NCBI GenBank assembly: GCA_000787465.1
Contig: JSYX01000710.1
Coordinates: 1-16,046, forward strand
Direction: 5' to 3'
Source: Thermomucor indicae-seudaticae
Taxonomy: Eukaryota; Mucoromycota; Mucoromycetes; Mucorales; Lichtheimiaceae
Length of the DNA stretch: 16,046 nt
Made by a program: the position numbers and the translations under genes. The notes beneath the pieces are model-generated. The model was not told the origin of the DNA and searched no databases. It saw only the letters and a program-made list of their open reading frames with translations. Shown here one piece after another: positions 8,327-16,046 of this stretch (position 1 is the first letter of the stretch; each line of letters opens with the position of its first letter).

Positions 8327-9988
8327 ATGTCTGATACTCAAGCTCAACAACAAAACGCGGCTCCGCAGCCAATCTTTGTTGATCTTCATGATAACTCGAA
8401 ACCAGCAGAAATTGAGAGTTACTGCATGAAATGTGGACAAAATGTAAATTAGTGTTGTTCCGATTCAATGGGAGACGCTAACGCGCGGTGATGCTGCAGG
8501 GTACGACACGGTTGTTGTTTACCAAGATTCCACACTTCAAGTAAATATTATTTCGTAGGTGTAATAGGGGTGCGCGGCTAAGAGTTTTTATTGTTTGGAA
8601 GGGAAATTATCATTATGGCGTTTGAGTGCCCGCACTGTGGCTTCCGAAACAATGAGCTTCAGAGTGCGGGTGCGTTTAATGAAAAGGGGCAAACGGTGAG
8701 CTGCCGTATTGAAGGCAAGGAGGTAAATTATTAATTAAGTATGGCAGAGGGCTGTATGTATATTAAATTGATCAATTTACTGATAGGATCTGGATCGTCA
8801 ACTGGTAAAATCCGACTTTGCGTCGATCAAGTTTGAAGAACTCGACCTGGAGATTCCTCCAAACCGTGCACGGGGGTTACTGACGACCGTGGAAGGTATC
8901 ATTGGCAATGCGATCGATGATTTATCTCAGGCGCAACCTGTCCGGAAGCACACGGACGAAGACCTGTACAACAAGATTGAAGCCGTCTTGGATAAACTGA
9001 GAGCGTACCAAGAGGGCCGAGAGCCGTTCACGCTCACGATCGACGACGCGTCTGGCAATTCGTATATCGAGAACCGGTGTCTGCCTGCCAAGGACCCCAA
9101 GTTGACTGTGAAATGGTATACGCGAACGCCCGAACAGAATGAGTTCCTTGGATTACCGTCTAACACGCAAGAACCGCAACTGCTACGACCTGCTGGTGGA
9201 GACGACGACGACGAGGTACCGGAAGTCATGACTTTCCCGGCCAACTGCTCGCACTGCAATGCGCCGAGTGAAACCAATATGCACGTGATGAATATTCCGC
9301 ATTTCAAGGAAGTGGTGCTTATGGCGACGAACTGTCAGCAGTGTGGGTACAAGAGTAACGAGGTCAAGGCAGGAGGACCGATTTCTCCAAAGGGCAAGAA
9401 GATTACGCTTCGGATTACTGATCCTGAGGATCTGTCGCGTGATATTCTAAAGGTATTGTATATTGAAAGCGGGGTGGTGATGATGATGAGTCGTCCTAAG
9501 GAACTATATATAGTCAGAGACTTGTGGATTGTCTATTCCTGAGATTGATTTGGAATTGACGCCTGGTACATTGGGAGGACGGTTCACGACGGTAGAGGGT
9601 TTGCTTCGACAAGTGCATGACGAACTGCAGGAGCGGGTTCCGTTCATGCACGGCGATTCGACGACGGAAGAGAGTCGAGCACGGTGGACCAAGTTTTTGG
9701 ATAACTTGAGTGAGGTGGCTGATGGCAAACGCATACCGGTGACGCTGATATTGAATGATCCACTGGCGAACTCTTACTTGCAGGTATATATCTATGGATT
9801 TTATGATGATTGTTGTATAAGTGTGCGCTAAGGACGTGATTTCTTAGAACTTGTATGCACCTGATGATGATCCGGAAATGACGGTTGAAGAGTATGAGCG
9901 CGACTGGGAGACCAACGAAGGTCTTGGCTTGAATGATATGAAACTGGAAAACTATGAACAGCAACAACCCGAGGACAAACAGCAGTAG
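8327..9988 (+). CDS. ZPR1: Zinc finger protein Zpr1
   Basis: Six exons (8327-8443, 8500-8540, 8602-8722, 8787-9452, 9514-9783, 9848-9988) encode 451 residues, the usual ZPR1 size. The protein has the tandem ZPR1 architecture. Module 1 has zinc ligands Cys33, Cys36, Cys62 and Cys65 ([21 protein letters not shown] and [12 protein letters not shown]), followed by an alpha/beta domain. Module 2 has Cys247, Cys250, Cys276 and Cys279 ([21 protein letters not shown] and [16 protein letters not shown]), followed by the second domain with [33 protein letters not shown] and the [18 protein letters not shown] ending. Known role: an essential protein that binds newly made eEF1A and helps it fold, moves between cytoplasm and nucleus and, in animals, interacts with receptor kinases and SMN. 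An acidic linker (GDDDDEVPE) precedes module 2. Its stop lies 72 bp from that of the converging coiled-coil gene, so their 3' UTRs probably overlap. Confidence 0.96.
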
Positions 9989-10060
9989 TAGTAGAACTTG
10001 TACAAGTGAAAACATTGTTAGTAATCATTTTTTGTCATTATTTTATATAAACTCAAATAG

Positions 10061-10838
10061 TTAGTCTATGTGCTGCTGCCATCTTGTGCAAGATTTTCCG
10101 GTGCTGCCAAGATGGTAGTCGTCTATGCGGCTATTGGCGATGCCAGCGGCATGATGGCGCATCTCTTGCCACTTTTGTTGAAGCAGCTGGCCACGGGCTT
10201 CCAGCTGTTCTCTATAGGCGACCAACTCTTGGATGGTGGTCATGTTGACTTGATGGGTTTGACTACAAAGACCTTTACTTAAGAGGAGTGTGACGAGGCA
10301 AGGTTTCTGGAAGTTACCGAAAGACTTGGATGGCTTCTTGTGCCTGGAGAGCGACTGATTTCATGAGTTCTGACAAAGCGGGGATGAGTAGAGACTCACT
10401 GACAGAGACTCAAATTCTTCAGTGTACCTGTTACTTTAGTCTCCAGCAGATCAAGTGACATGGATCTGTTTGTAAAAGACGATTAGAAAAAAAAAAGTGC
10501 CCTCTTTCACTTGTAGGACAACTGTATTACTCGTCTGCGGTGGTCTTTTCTGTGAGTCCAATCTGCTGCTGCTGCTGTTGTTGTTGTGGTGGTGGTGGTA
10601 CGTCATCCTCCTTTCCAGCTGTATCTTGATGATGATGGATCTGTTCTTCCAGCCTGGATGCTTGTTCTTCAAGCATTCTCCAAGTGAATTCATCCATGAC
10701 TTCTACGTCGTCGTCGTCATCGTCTTGTTGTTGGTTGTTGTTCTTTGATGATGACGATTCGCTAGTAGTTTTCTGATCCATGTCATTATAAGATTCGTTG
10801 TCGAAAAAGGGCAACAGTAACGGGGGCGTTTTTGGCAT
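10061..10838 (-). CDS. Low-complexity plus coiled-coil protein of unknown function
   Basis: I join four minus-strand exons: 10838-10531, 10465-10428, 10369-10318 and 10262-10061, with GT-AG introns of 65, 58 and 55 nt. They give 199 residues in one frame. Intron 1 has a textbook pyrimidine tract, CTAAT and ACAG. Residues 1-103 include a Ser/Asn/Gln tract, a six-Asp run, a short helix (FTWRMLEEQASRLEEQI) and a PPPP plus eight-Gln run. Residues 104 to about 175 form a heptad-like helix (LDLLETKVTELMKSVALQAQ, then LVAYREQLEARGQLLQQKW), and the C-terminus is short and polar. The pattern suggests a small scaffold or complex subunit of the BLOC/BORC or kinetochore kind, but I see no family signature, so that is only a guess. 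The two small exons joining the halves would be missed by ORF-based prediction. Alternatively 10838-10527 read straight through would give an independent 103-residue protein. Confidence 0.7.
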
Positions 10839-10997
10839 AATAAAGAAGGAGAGGAGAAGATTGACAACATTCAAAATGATATCTTTTTTATTTTCTTTTG
10901 AAACCCTTTCTTCTCTCTGTTTGGCACAGCCATTGTTTCTTCCACTGAGGGGTGGGTATCGTTGACTTTCTTGGTATAGATACAAAAAAAGGATGGT

Positions 10998-12713
10998 TCA
11001 CCATTTAACAACCGGATCGGTCTGTTGTTCTTCATGCGTCTTCTCGTGTTTCCGGAGAGACCGCAAATGATAATAAGCCTTGCCGCAATTTCCGTATCGG
11101 CATAGATAAGGTCTGACATTGGAGTGAATCTTGGCGTGCGTGGTCAAAGAGTCTGGGCGTGAAAACCGTTTGCCACATCCTATCATCGTGTGTTACTCTT
11201 CCTCTTTCTATTGTGATAATAACGATCTGTTTTACCTGGCACAGTGCATTCAAACGGCCTTTCGCCTGTATGTGTACGCAAATGGTTGTGCATCTTGTGT
11301 CGTTTTGTGAATGGTTTATCGTTACGAGGACAATCTTTCCATCCACAGTAATAGAGTGCCTAATACGTGCGTGCGTACGTGGCTTAGAAATAACCCGAAA
11401 GAGTGGTAAATGTTTCTTTGTTTACCTTGCCACTCCCAATATGCTGCTCCTTGACATGCAGAATGAGTGCCTCTAGTGTGTAGAGTTCCTTGTAGCACGA
11501 TTCCCAAAGGCATGTAAAGTTTTCATTTTCTTCATCCTTTGGAGCTGTTATGAAAAAGGTTAATAAAGAAGGAGAAGCGAAAGATCCATCTTTTTTAACT
11601 TACGCTCGCTTGGTTGACGTTGTTGTAACGTATCGAGTAGTACCATGGGATCATGATCTACCGCAAGTAGTAAATCATTGGCGGTTTGGCCGGGTATGAT
11701 TGGACTACACAGCGAGGATGCTGATGATGCGGTATCTGGTGATAACCACTTGCTACCAGGATCTGGGCTCGACGGTGGCATTTCCAGCTTGCATAGTGAG
11801 CGATGCCGTTTGGCTTTCAGGTACTTGCGAAAGTTGCTGGCTTGTGATACTTCGGGTAGCACGTCCGACGACTTGTTGACGGCTGTATGGTATGGCGTTG
11901 ATACCGTGTGTCGTCGAGGTAGCGGTTGTCGCCGTTTCGTACGCTGCGATGGCGGCTGCGGACTGCTGCCATCATCATGCTCCTTGCTGCTGCAACCTTG
12001 TTGCTGCTCGGTAGTCATTGGATAAACATTCTGTTAGAAGCGATTAGCCTAGTTTGTTATGTGTAAGACAGAATAAGCATACCGTAGGAGGAGGCATTGC
12101 ATAGTCCTGGACACCACCCATGGCAGCAGCAGTGACAGGTAATAGAGTGTTGGGCATCATCTGGTGTGCTGCGTCGATATTGGGATAATCGACCCAATCC
12201 ATCATGACCGTGGCCGGTGAAGAGGCATGAGACAATGACTGTTGATAAGACATCATTGGATAAGTTGGCTGCCCGCATGCGTCCGACGGCGAGGACTCTG
12301 CTGATGATGGTGTTGTTGTTGGGTTATAGACGAAGCCACCGCCCACCATCGGAAAGCTGCCGCCGGCTTGGCTTTTCACGATCGGAACCGAGCCCATCAA
12401 ATCATGATGATAGAATGCAGGCTGTGCATAGACGTTATTAAACTCTTGATGATGATGATGCAGAATGCCAGGTGCTTCAGCAGCAGCAATGGTCGAGCTT
12501 GGCTATGATTTGTTTTCTAGGTCAGAAAAGCATGGGAATAGGGTCTTTTTGTTTTCTGTTACCTACCAACATGTGATGAGGGTCAGAAAAGTCGTTTGTT
12601 GTGTTGTCACCAAGTGCTACGCCCGATGTCATCATTTGATGATCATGATACGAGGCACTTTCATAATAAACAGGCTTGTTGTCATTCATCATGTCGCTGA
12701 AACTTGTGGCCAT
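10998..12713 (-). CDS. C2H2 zinc finger transcription factor, four fingers, GLI/Zap1-like spacing
   Basis: Six minus-strand exons (12713-12567, 12502-12083, 12030-11604, 11544-11426, 11359-11236, 11179-10998) give 472 residues; introns are 52-66 nt. The N-terminal two thirds are disordered, rich in Met, His, Gln, Ser and Pro (HHHHQ, MTTEQQQG), typical of a fungal activation region. A basic patch QRTKRRQPLPRRH (about 220-232) may be a nuclear signal. Four C2H2 fingers fill 340-470: FTCLWESC...H...H; YYCGWKDCPRNDKPF..H...HTGERPF; ECTVPGCGKRFSRPDSLTTH; LCRYGNCGKAYYHLRSLRKH. The CxW-x2-C form of fingers 1 and 2, with a long HTGERPF-linked finger 3, resembles GLI/ZIC and fungal Zap1/Ace-type factors. 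Expected role is sequence-specific DNA binding in the nucleus. The target genes are unknown and I assign no ortholog. A later start is possible, as Met8, Met9 and others follow. Confidence 0.9.
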
Positions 12714-13412
12714 GGTTACGCTGTGTCAATCAATGTATCGGGTTTTCTTCGGAGTCTCGGATCGTCGGAAGGGACGGGCAGGTTGTCAGGCAAACTATTG
12801 CTTGTTGATTGTCAATAACTTGGAATGAGCAAGCAGCAGGTGAGTGGCTGTGCGCGCACCAATAAGGGGTTCTGTCTCTGTCTGTATTAATACAAGACTA
12901 GGCTGGTTGGTTCGTCTTTGGTTGCGACTAAAGGAAAAGAGAGCAAGTCAAGACGAGACAAAAAGGGAGTAAAAAGAAAACGCAATAGTTTATGCCCTAA
13001 TAGAAAGAAAAAAGGGAAAAGAGAGAAAGAAAAAAGAAGCCAATGGACTGCTATCAAGGTGACAAAAAAAAATGAGTGGTTCAATAGTAACCATTTTCAT
13101 CAAGAGAGAAGCAGTCTTCTCTTCTTGTGTCGCATGCGTCCTTTTTTTTCGCCACACATTTGTGACAGTTAACATTTTTCCGTCCTCATTATGAATGGAT
13201 GGAATGTGCCACAGCTGATCAGAGGTGATAATGAGGAATTGCCATAGCAAGTCATTATTGTGCATGATCAGTTATACAGCATATTGGCAAATTATTTGCG
13301 CAATAAGTATCATTACATTACGCCACTACGTTTTTCCGTGAATAAATCCACAACCTCAATGGTCAGCGGTAACGTTGGGCTTTCGGATGGCCATTGAAGT
13401 CAATAAAAAGGA
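12714..13412 (-). promoter_or_regulatory. Upstream region of the C2H2 factor with long pyrimidine tract
   Basis: No coding exon is supported. On the minus strand (sense of the C2H2 gene), about 12925-13050 is almost pure pyrimidine with CTTTT/CTCTT repeats, 210-340 bp before the start codon. CT-rich blocks like this are common fungal core-promoter elements. TATTAATAC at about 12885-12893 is an AT-rich element nearer the gene. The segment 13200-13412 is AT-rich and featureless. Confidence 0.5.
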
Positions 13413-13734
13413 TTGACGACTCATGTGAAAAACGCCTTCAATTATCAGATCCTTAAATCCAGAACTGTTGACTGGAGGGCTTCTGCCTCGGCACTGCGTG
13501 GCGGTGATTGGATGGGACGGGAACGAATCTGCTCAAAGCGCAGTAATGGTGCAAGTTCGGCACGCCCATACTCTCTCGACAAGACGGTAGCCATATGCCT
13601 GCGCGCTTCTCAGCGACTCTCCCATCTGCCAAGTTGAGGGCACATGCATATTACATGATTTTGCAACCATCCAAGGCATCCTTCATCAAACTCCATTGAA
13701 GGAACTTTGTTCGCCCCTTTAAGAAACGGGCTTA
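13413..13734. other. Gene-poor sequence, open frames of unknown meaning
   Basis: There is an open frame at 13413-13637 (+), but its translation is Arg/Ser-rich with no motif and no splice partners. The overlapping minus frame is equally uncharacteristic. I see no supported gene. The flanking segments look like transposon remains, so this may be too. Confidence 0.3.
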
Positions 13735-14243
13735 GAAGAATACCTTCAACTATTCCGAGATCTGACGTTGAGAACTTTCAAGAAGAGCCAGATTCGCTTG
13801 TTTAAGGGTCGCCGTTACCGTACAGCTGTCGTAACAAGATCCACACCGTCTTGGTGTCTAGGATCGGTCATGAATCAGATTCAGTCATTATAGTGGGGAG
13901 CCTAGCTGTGGACCGCATACACTATAGAGCCCAACGAATTTCAGCAAGACTGCCTGTCTGCCTGCCCTGCAAATATCCGCTGCTATTGTGCTCCTTTGCA
14001 GTCAGTTCATCATATGTTTTGGACGTCAACAGCTCTCGGATTCGCTATTCTAACTTCTTGAGTCATCGTCCAAGGTGCGTTCGTGCCTTGGCAATGAGGA
14101 CCTATTCCGGTGCGGGCGAGAATAACAATGGCTTCCTGGCGATGCTACAGACGGCGAGCAGACAAGAGTTTCGTGAAGCGATTACGTACTTGTGGCTATT
14201 GAAAATCTGTTGGGAGCCAGCACACGTAAAGCAGCCAAACTGA
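13735..14243 (+). pseudogene. Possible degraded Fanzor-like fragment (middle region)
   Basis: The frame at about 13735-13892 reads LFRDLTLRTFKKSQIRLF, reminiscent of the helical segment before the RuvC-II block of TnpB/Fanzor proteins. An overlapping frame from 13851 reads RIGHESDSVIIVGSLAVDRI, resembling the hydrophobic strand of RuvC (a ViviGdws-like motif). The two would need a frameshift to join. No Cys pairs or RD-AA-NI block follow. The similarity is weak and judged by eye; the 130-codon frame 13851-14243 may be chance. Confidence 0.28.
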
Positions 14244-14261
14244 GCTGAACAACAGACTTGT

Positions 14262-14721
14262 TCAGGAGTCGATTATGCAATTCAACGTATTCGAGTTGCT
14301 GTTGTGAACGGGTGTTTCCGGATCGACAAAAGCGACCTCGATTTCTTTGCGATGTTCTTCAACATCATTTCGAACAGATTCAACGGGGATAGGTTCGAAG
14401 TAGTGTAGGTACGAGGTGTTGTCCGTGACGAAATCCCAAGATGGCGAGAGTACACGTAATATCCACTGGAAATAGACAACGGAAAAAGGAATTGGATGAC
14501 CCGGAAGGTTCGGCGTAATACACAAGGCTTTGCGCCGAGGTTGGTAGTACAACGCCAAGATGAAGAAGGCAATATTGAACTTTAGAACGCTCAGATGTCA
14601 ATGCAGTGTCATAGCACAAAGCCTTTTCGTAACAGTCTGTAAGAGTAGAGAAAATGATTCGTGCAAAAATATGTTTATTATTATCGATAAATGAGCACGT
14701 AAGAAGGAACCGAAAGCCCAA
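14262..14721 (-). other. Overlapping minus-strand open frames, unrecognised
   Basis: Three minus frames are open over the same 300-460 bases. The most protein-like (14558-14262) reads SPSWDFVTDNTSYLHYFEPI and then an acidic run, EEHRKEIEVAFVDPE. It has no recognisable domain. It lies downstream, on the same strand, of the gag-like fragment at 14942-15650, so it could be a worn piece of the same retroelement, but no reverse transcriptase motif (such as YxDD) is visible. Confidence 0.25.
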
Positions 14722-14941
14722 ATGGTAATGATTGCCATGCGCATGACAGGATGGTCTAAACCTGATGCGCTATGCTACTCTTCGCTATCGCTATTAGCAC
14801 TGTCGAGTGTGATACTGAATCAAGAACGACTATTATCTTGCATAGGAAATACGTTTCAATGTATGCTATGCAATACTAGTGAAAGCACGTTTATAGCAAG
14901 GCAGAATAATACATCTGGCGATACATGTGTGAGTTGCCAAA

Positions 14942-15650
14942 TTAATCAATAAAGAACGCTTCGTTGCAATCAGCTTCCTCGTGGTGATCGATCGTCTTAC
15001 ACTTTGCGCAATAGACGAAGCATCCGGAAGACTTGAAAGGGAAACCTTTGCTGTATTCACTGACAAAAATCTTGCCGGTTTTGTACGCTCGTTTGTAGAT
15101 CGTGTGCTGCTCGGCAAATATGGTTATCACAGAGCTAGTGTATCTTCGGGTACCAGCGTCTATCTCGGGAACAACATCCACGAAAGCCGGATGGCTATGG
15201 GCCATTTCCTGCTCTCTGAAGAAATTGCGGATTGATCCCAAAACTTTTGCTGTTGCGACGTGGGGCGACTCTAATGGAAGCCATTTTACAGTGAAATACA
15301 TCATCGGCCACAATGTTACCTTAAGTTGCTTTCAAAGGCCGTCTTAGGGCTTCTGACCGCTTGTCCTCTGATGTAAATGCTACTTCGACGAGTGAACTCT
15401 TGCTGCCATCGCGGTTTTCCCTTTCGAAAATTCATTGTGTTACAATGGAGTCGTCAATTGGCTTTAGCAGTTGATTAACTTCGGAGAGATCTGTGTTCTT
15501 GAAGTGGTAGACAATTGTTCGTTTGCTATCTGACAGGTAGCCGACTTGACGCCTAGGATGTGCCGTTTGCAATTGCACAGATTGAATTGGCTCTAAAGGT
15601 TCCGATTCCTGAAGTTGGTATTTGAAACTCTGAGCTACTGTGCTTTTTAA
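14942..15650 (-). pseudogene. Gag/ORF1-like retroelement fragment with zinc knuckle, frame-broken
   Basis: Three minus-strand segments in different frames make one protein-like series. The first, 15650 to about 15432, reads RRQVGYLSDSKRTIVYHFK and ends at TGA. The second, about 15412-15322, reads SSLVEVAFTSEDKRSEALRR and ends at TAA. The third, 15313-14942, reads MYFTVKWLPLESPH and IRNFFREQEMAHSHPAFVD, and ends with YCAKCKTIDHHEEADC, a C-x2-C-x4/5-H-x4/5-C zinc knuckle. An RRM-like region with an (E)VAF..(S)..R.(E)AL..PL motif followed by a CCHC knuckle is the usual plan of Gag or ORF1 proteins in fungal retrotransposons. The stop codons and frame changes indicate a dead copy. I see no reverse transcriptase or long terminal repeats, so the element class stays open. 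Confidence 0.45.
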
Positions 15651-16046
15651 AGGCTTTCATCAGTTGTTTCATCAGTCTCAGAATAGCGATTCATGCATCA
15701 CGCTCCCAAGTCTGATTGCGACAGCCTTCGTACCATAAGAGGCTGTGAAGATCCTTTGCTACCTTTATTTTATCACTTTATTTTTTGCTTTGGGCCATTC
15801 TTGACAACACATGTTATCTTTCATCACTGGGATCGCTTCTGTTTCCCCTTTTCATTTCAGTCTGACTTGCGTGTTAAAAAGTTAAGTAGGGTTAATGTAA
15901 GAGATCCTTGTATAAGGTAAATTCAGTGCAAAGCTGGTTTGTTTAGAATACTGTACATTTTACTGCTTCGACCCTTATGGTGGACGCAATTTCTTGGGTG
16001 GGTGAAAAAATTGTAAAATAAACAAGTGAGTTTGTGTAACAGAGTT
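15651..16046. other. Window end, no gene seen
   Basis: AT-rich sequence with a short + frame (15693-15920) rich in Phe/His and no motif. On the minus strand it would be the 5' flank of the gag-like fragment, with traces of frame but many stops. No repeat or terminal structure was recognised. Confidence 0.35.

Noticed and set aside
8927..9307. 126-codon minus-strand frame
   Set aside because: It is antisense to the largest ZPR1 exon, whose conserved zinc-finger protein accounts for the open frame.
11159..11476. + strand frame rich in hydrophobic residues, membrane-protein-like
   Set aside because: It lies opposite the zinc-finger exons of the C2H2 gene and crosses their introns; the minus-strand protein is clearly the real one.
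12465..12818. 117-codon + strand frame
   Set aside because: It overlaps exons 1-2 and the leader of the C2H2 factor on the opposite strand, with no motif of its own.
14380..14430. tRNA-like GGTTCGA box B match
   Set aside because: No box A at the right distance and no foldable acceptor or anticodon stems around it.

Overview
The window looks like nuclear DNA of an early-diverging filamentous fungus, most likely Mucoromycota. This rests on several things: intron-dense genes with GT-AG introns of only 52-66 nt, a fungal Gpa2-type G-protein alpha subunit, a fungal-length Cdc73, a Q/H/M-rich C2H2 regulator, and remnants of eukaryotic transposons at both ends. The species assignment is inference.

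Layout. Bases 1-840 hold a decayed Fanzor (eukaryotic TnpB-like) nuclease fragment on the + strand. Bases 1376-9988 carry a compact cluster. In order these are a mitochondrial-type single-domain rhodanese (+), a complete 9-exon Gpa2-like G-alpha gene (+), a complete 9-exon CDC73 gene of the Paf1 complex (+), an unrecognised helical multi-exon gene (-, well supported at 6232-7090 and perhaps reaching 8079), and a complete 6-exon ZPR1 gene (+). Bases 10061-10838 encode a spliced coiled-coil protein (-) that I do not recognise. Bases 10998-12713 encode a four-finger C2H2 transcription factor (-) with a pyrimidine-rich upstream region. From about 13400 to the end the sequence is gene-poor. It holds a degraded gag/ORF1-like retroelement piece with a zinc knuckle (-), a possible second Fanzor-like scrap (+), and unassigned open frames.

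The exon models were joined by hand, matching splice phase with protein-family continuity. CDC73, ZPR1, the G-alpha, the rhodanese and the C2H2 factor each assemble into one uninterrupted protein. The genes do not form a pathway. They are independent housekeeping and signalling genes: nutrient/cAMP signalling (G-alpha), RNA polymerase II elongation (Cdc73), eEF1A biogenesis (Zpr1), sulfur transfer (rhodanese) and transcription control (C2H2). Transcription units converge at about 5944/6232 and 9988/10061 and may diverge from the 8080-8326 interval, which holds a notable 42-bp-phased direct repeat. I found no tRNA, rRNA, CRISPR array or bacterial-type operon.
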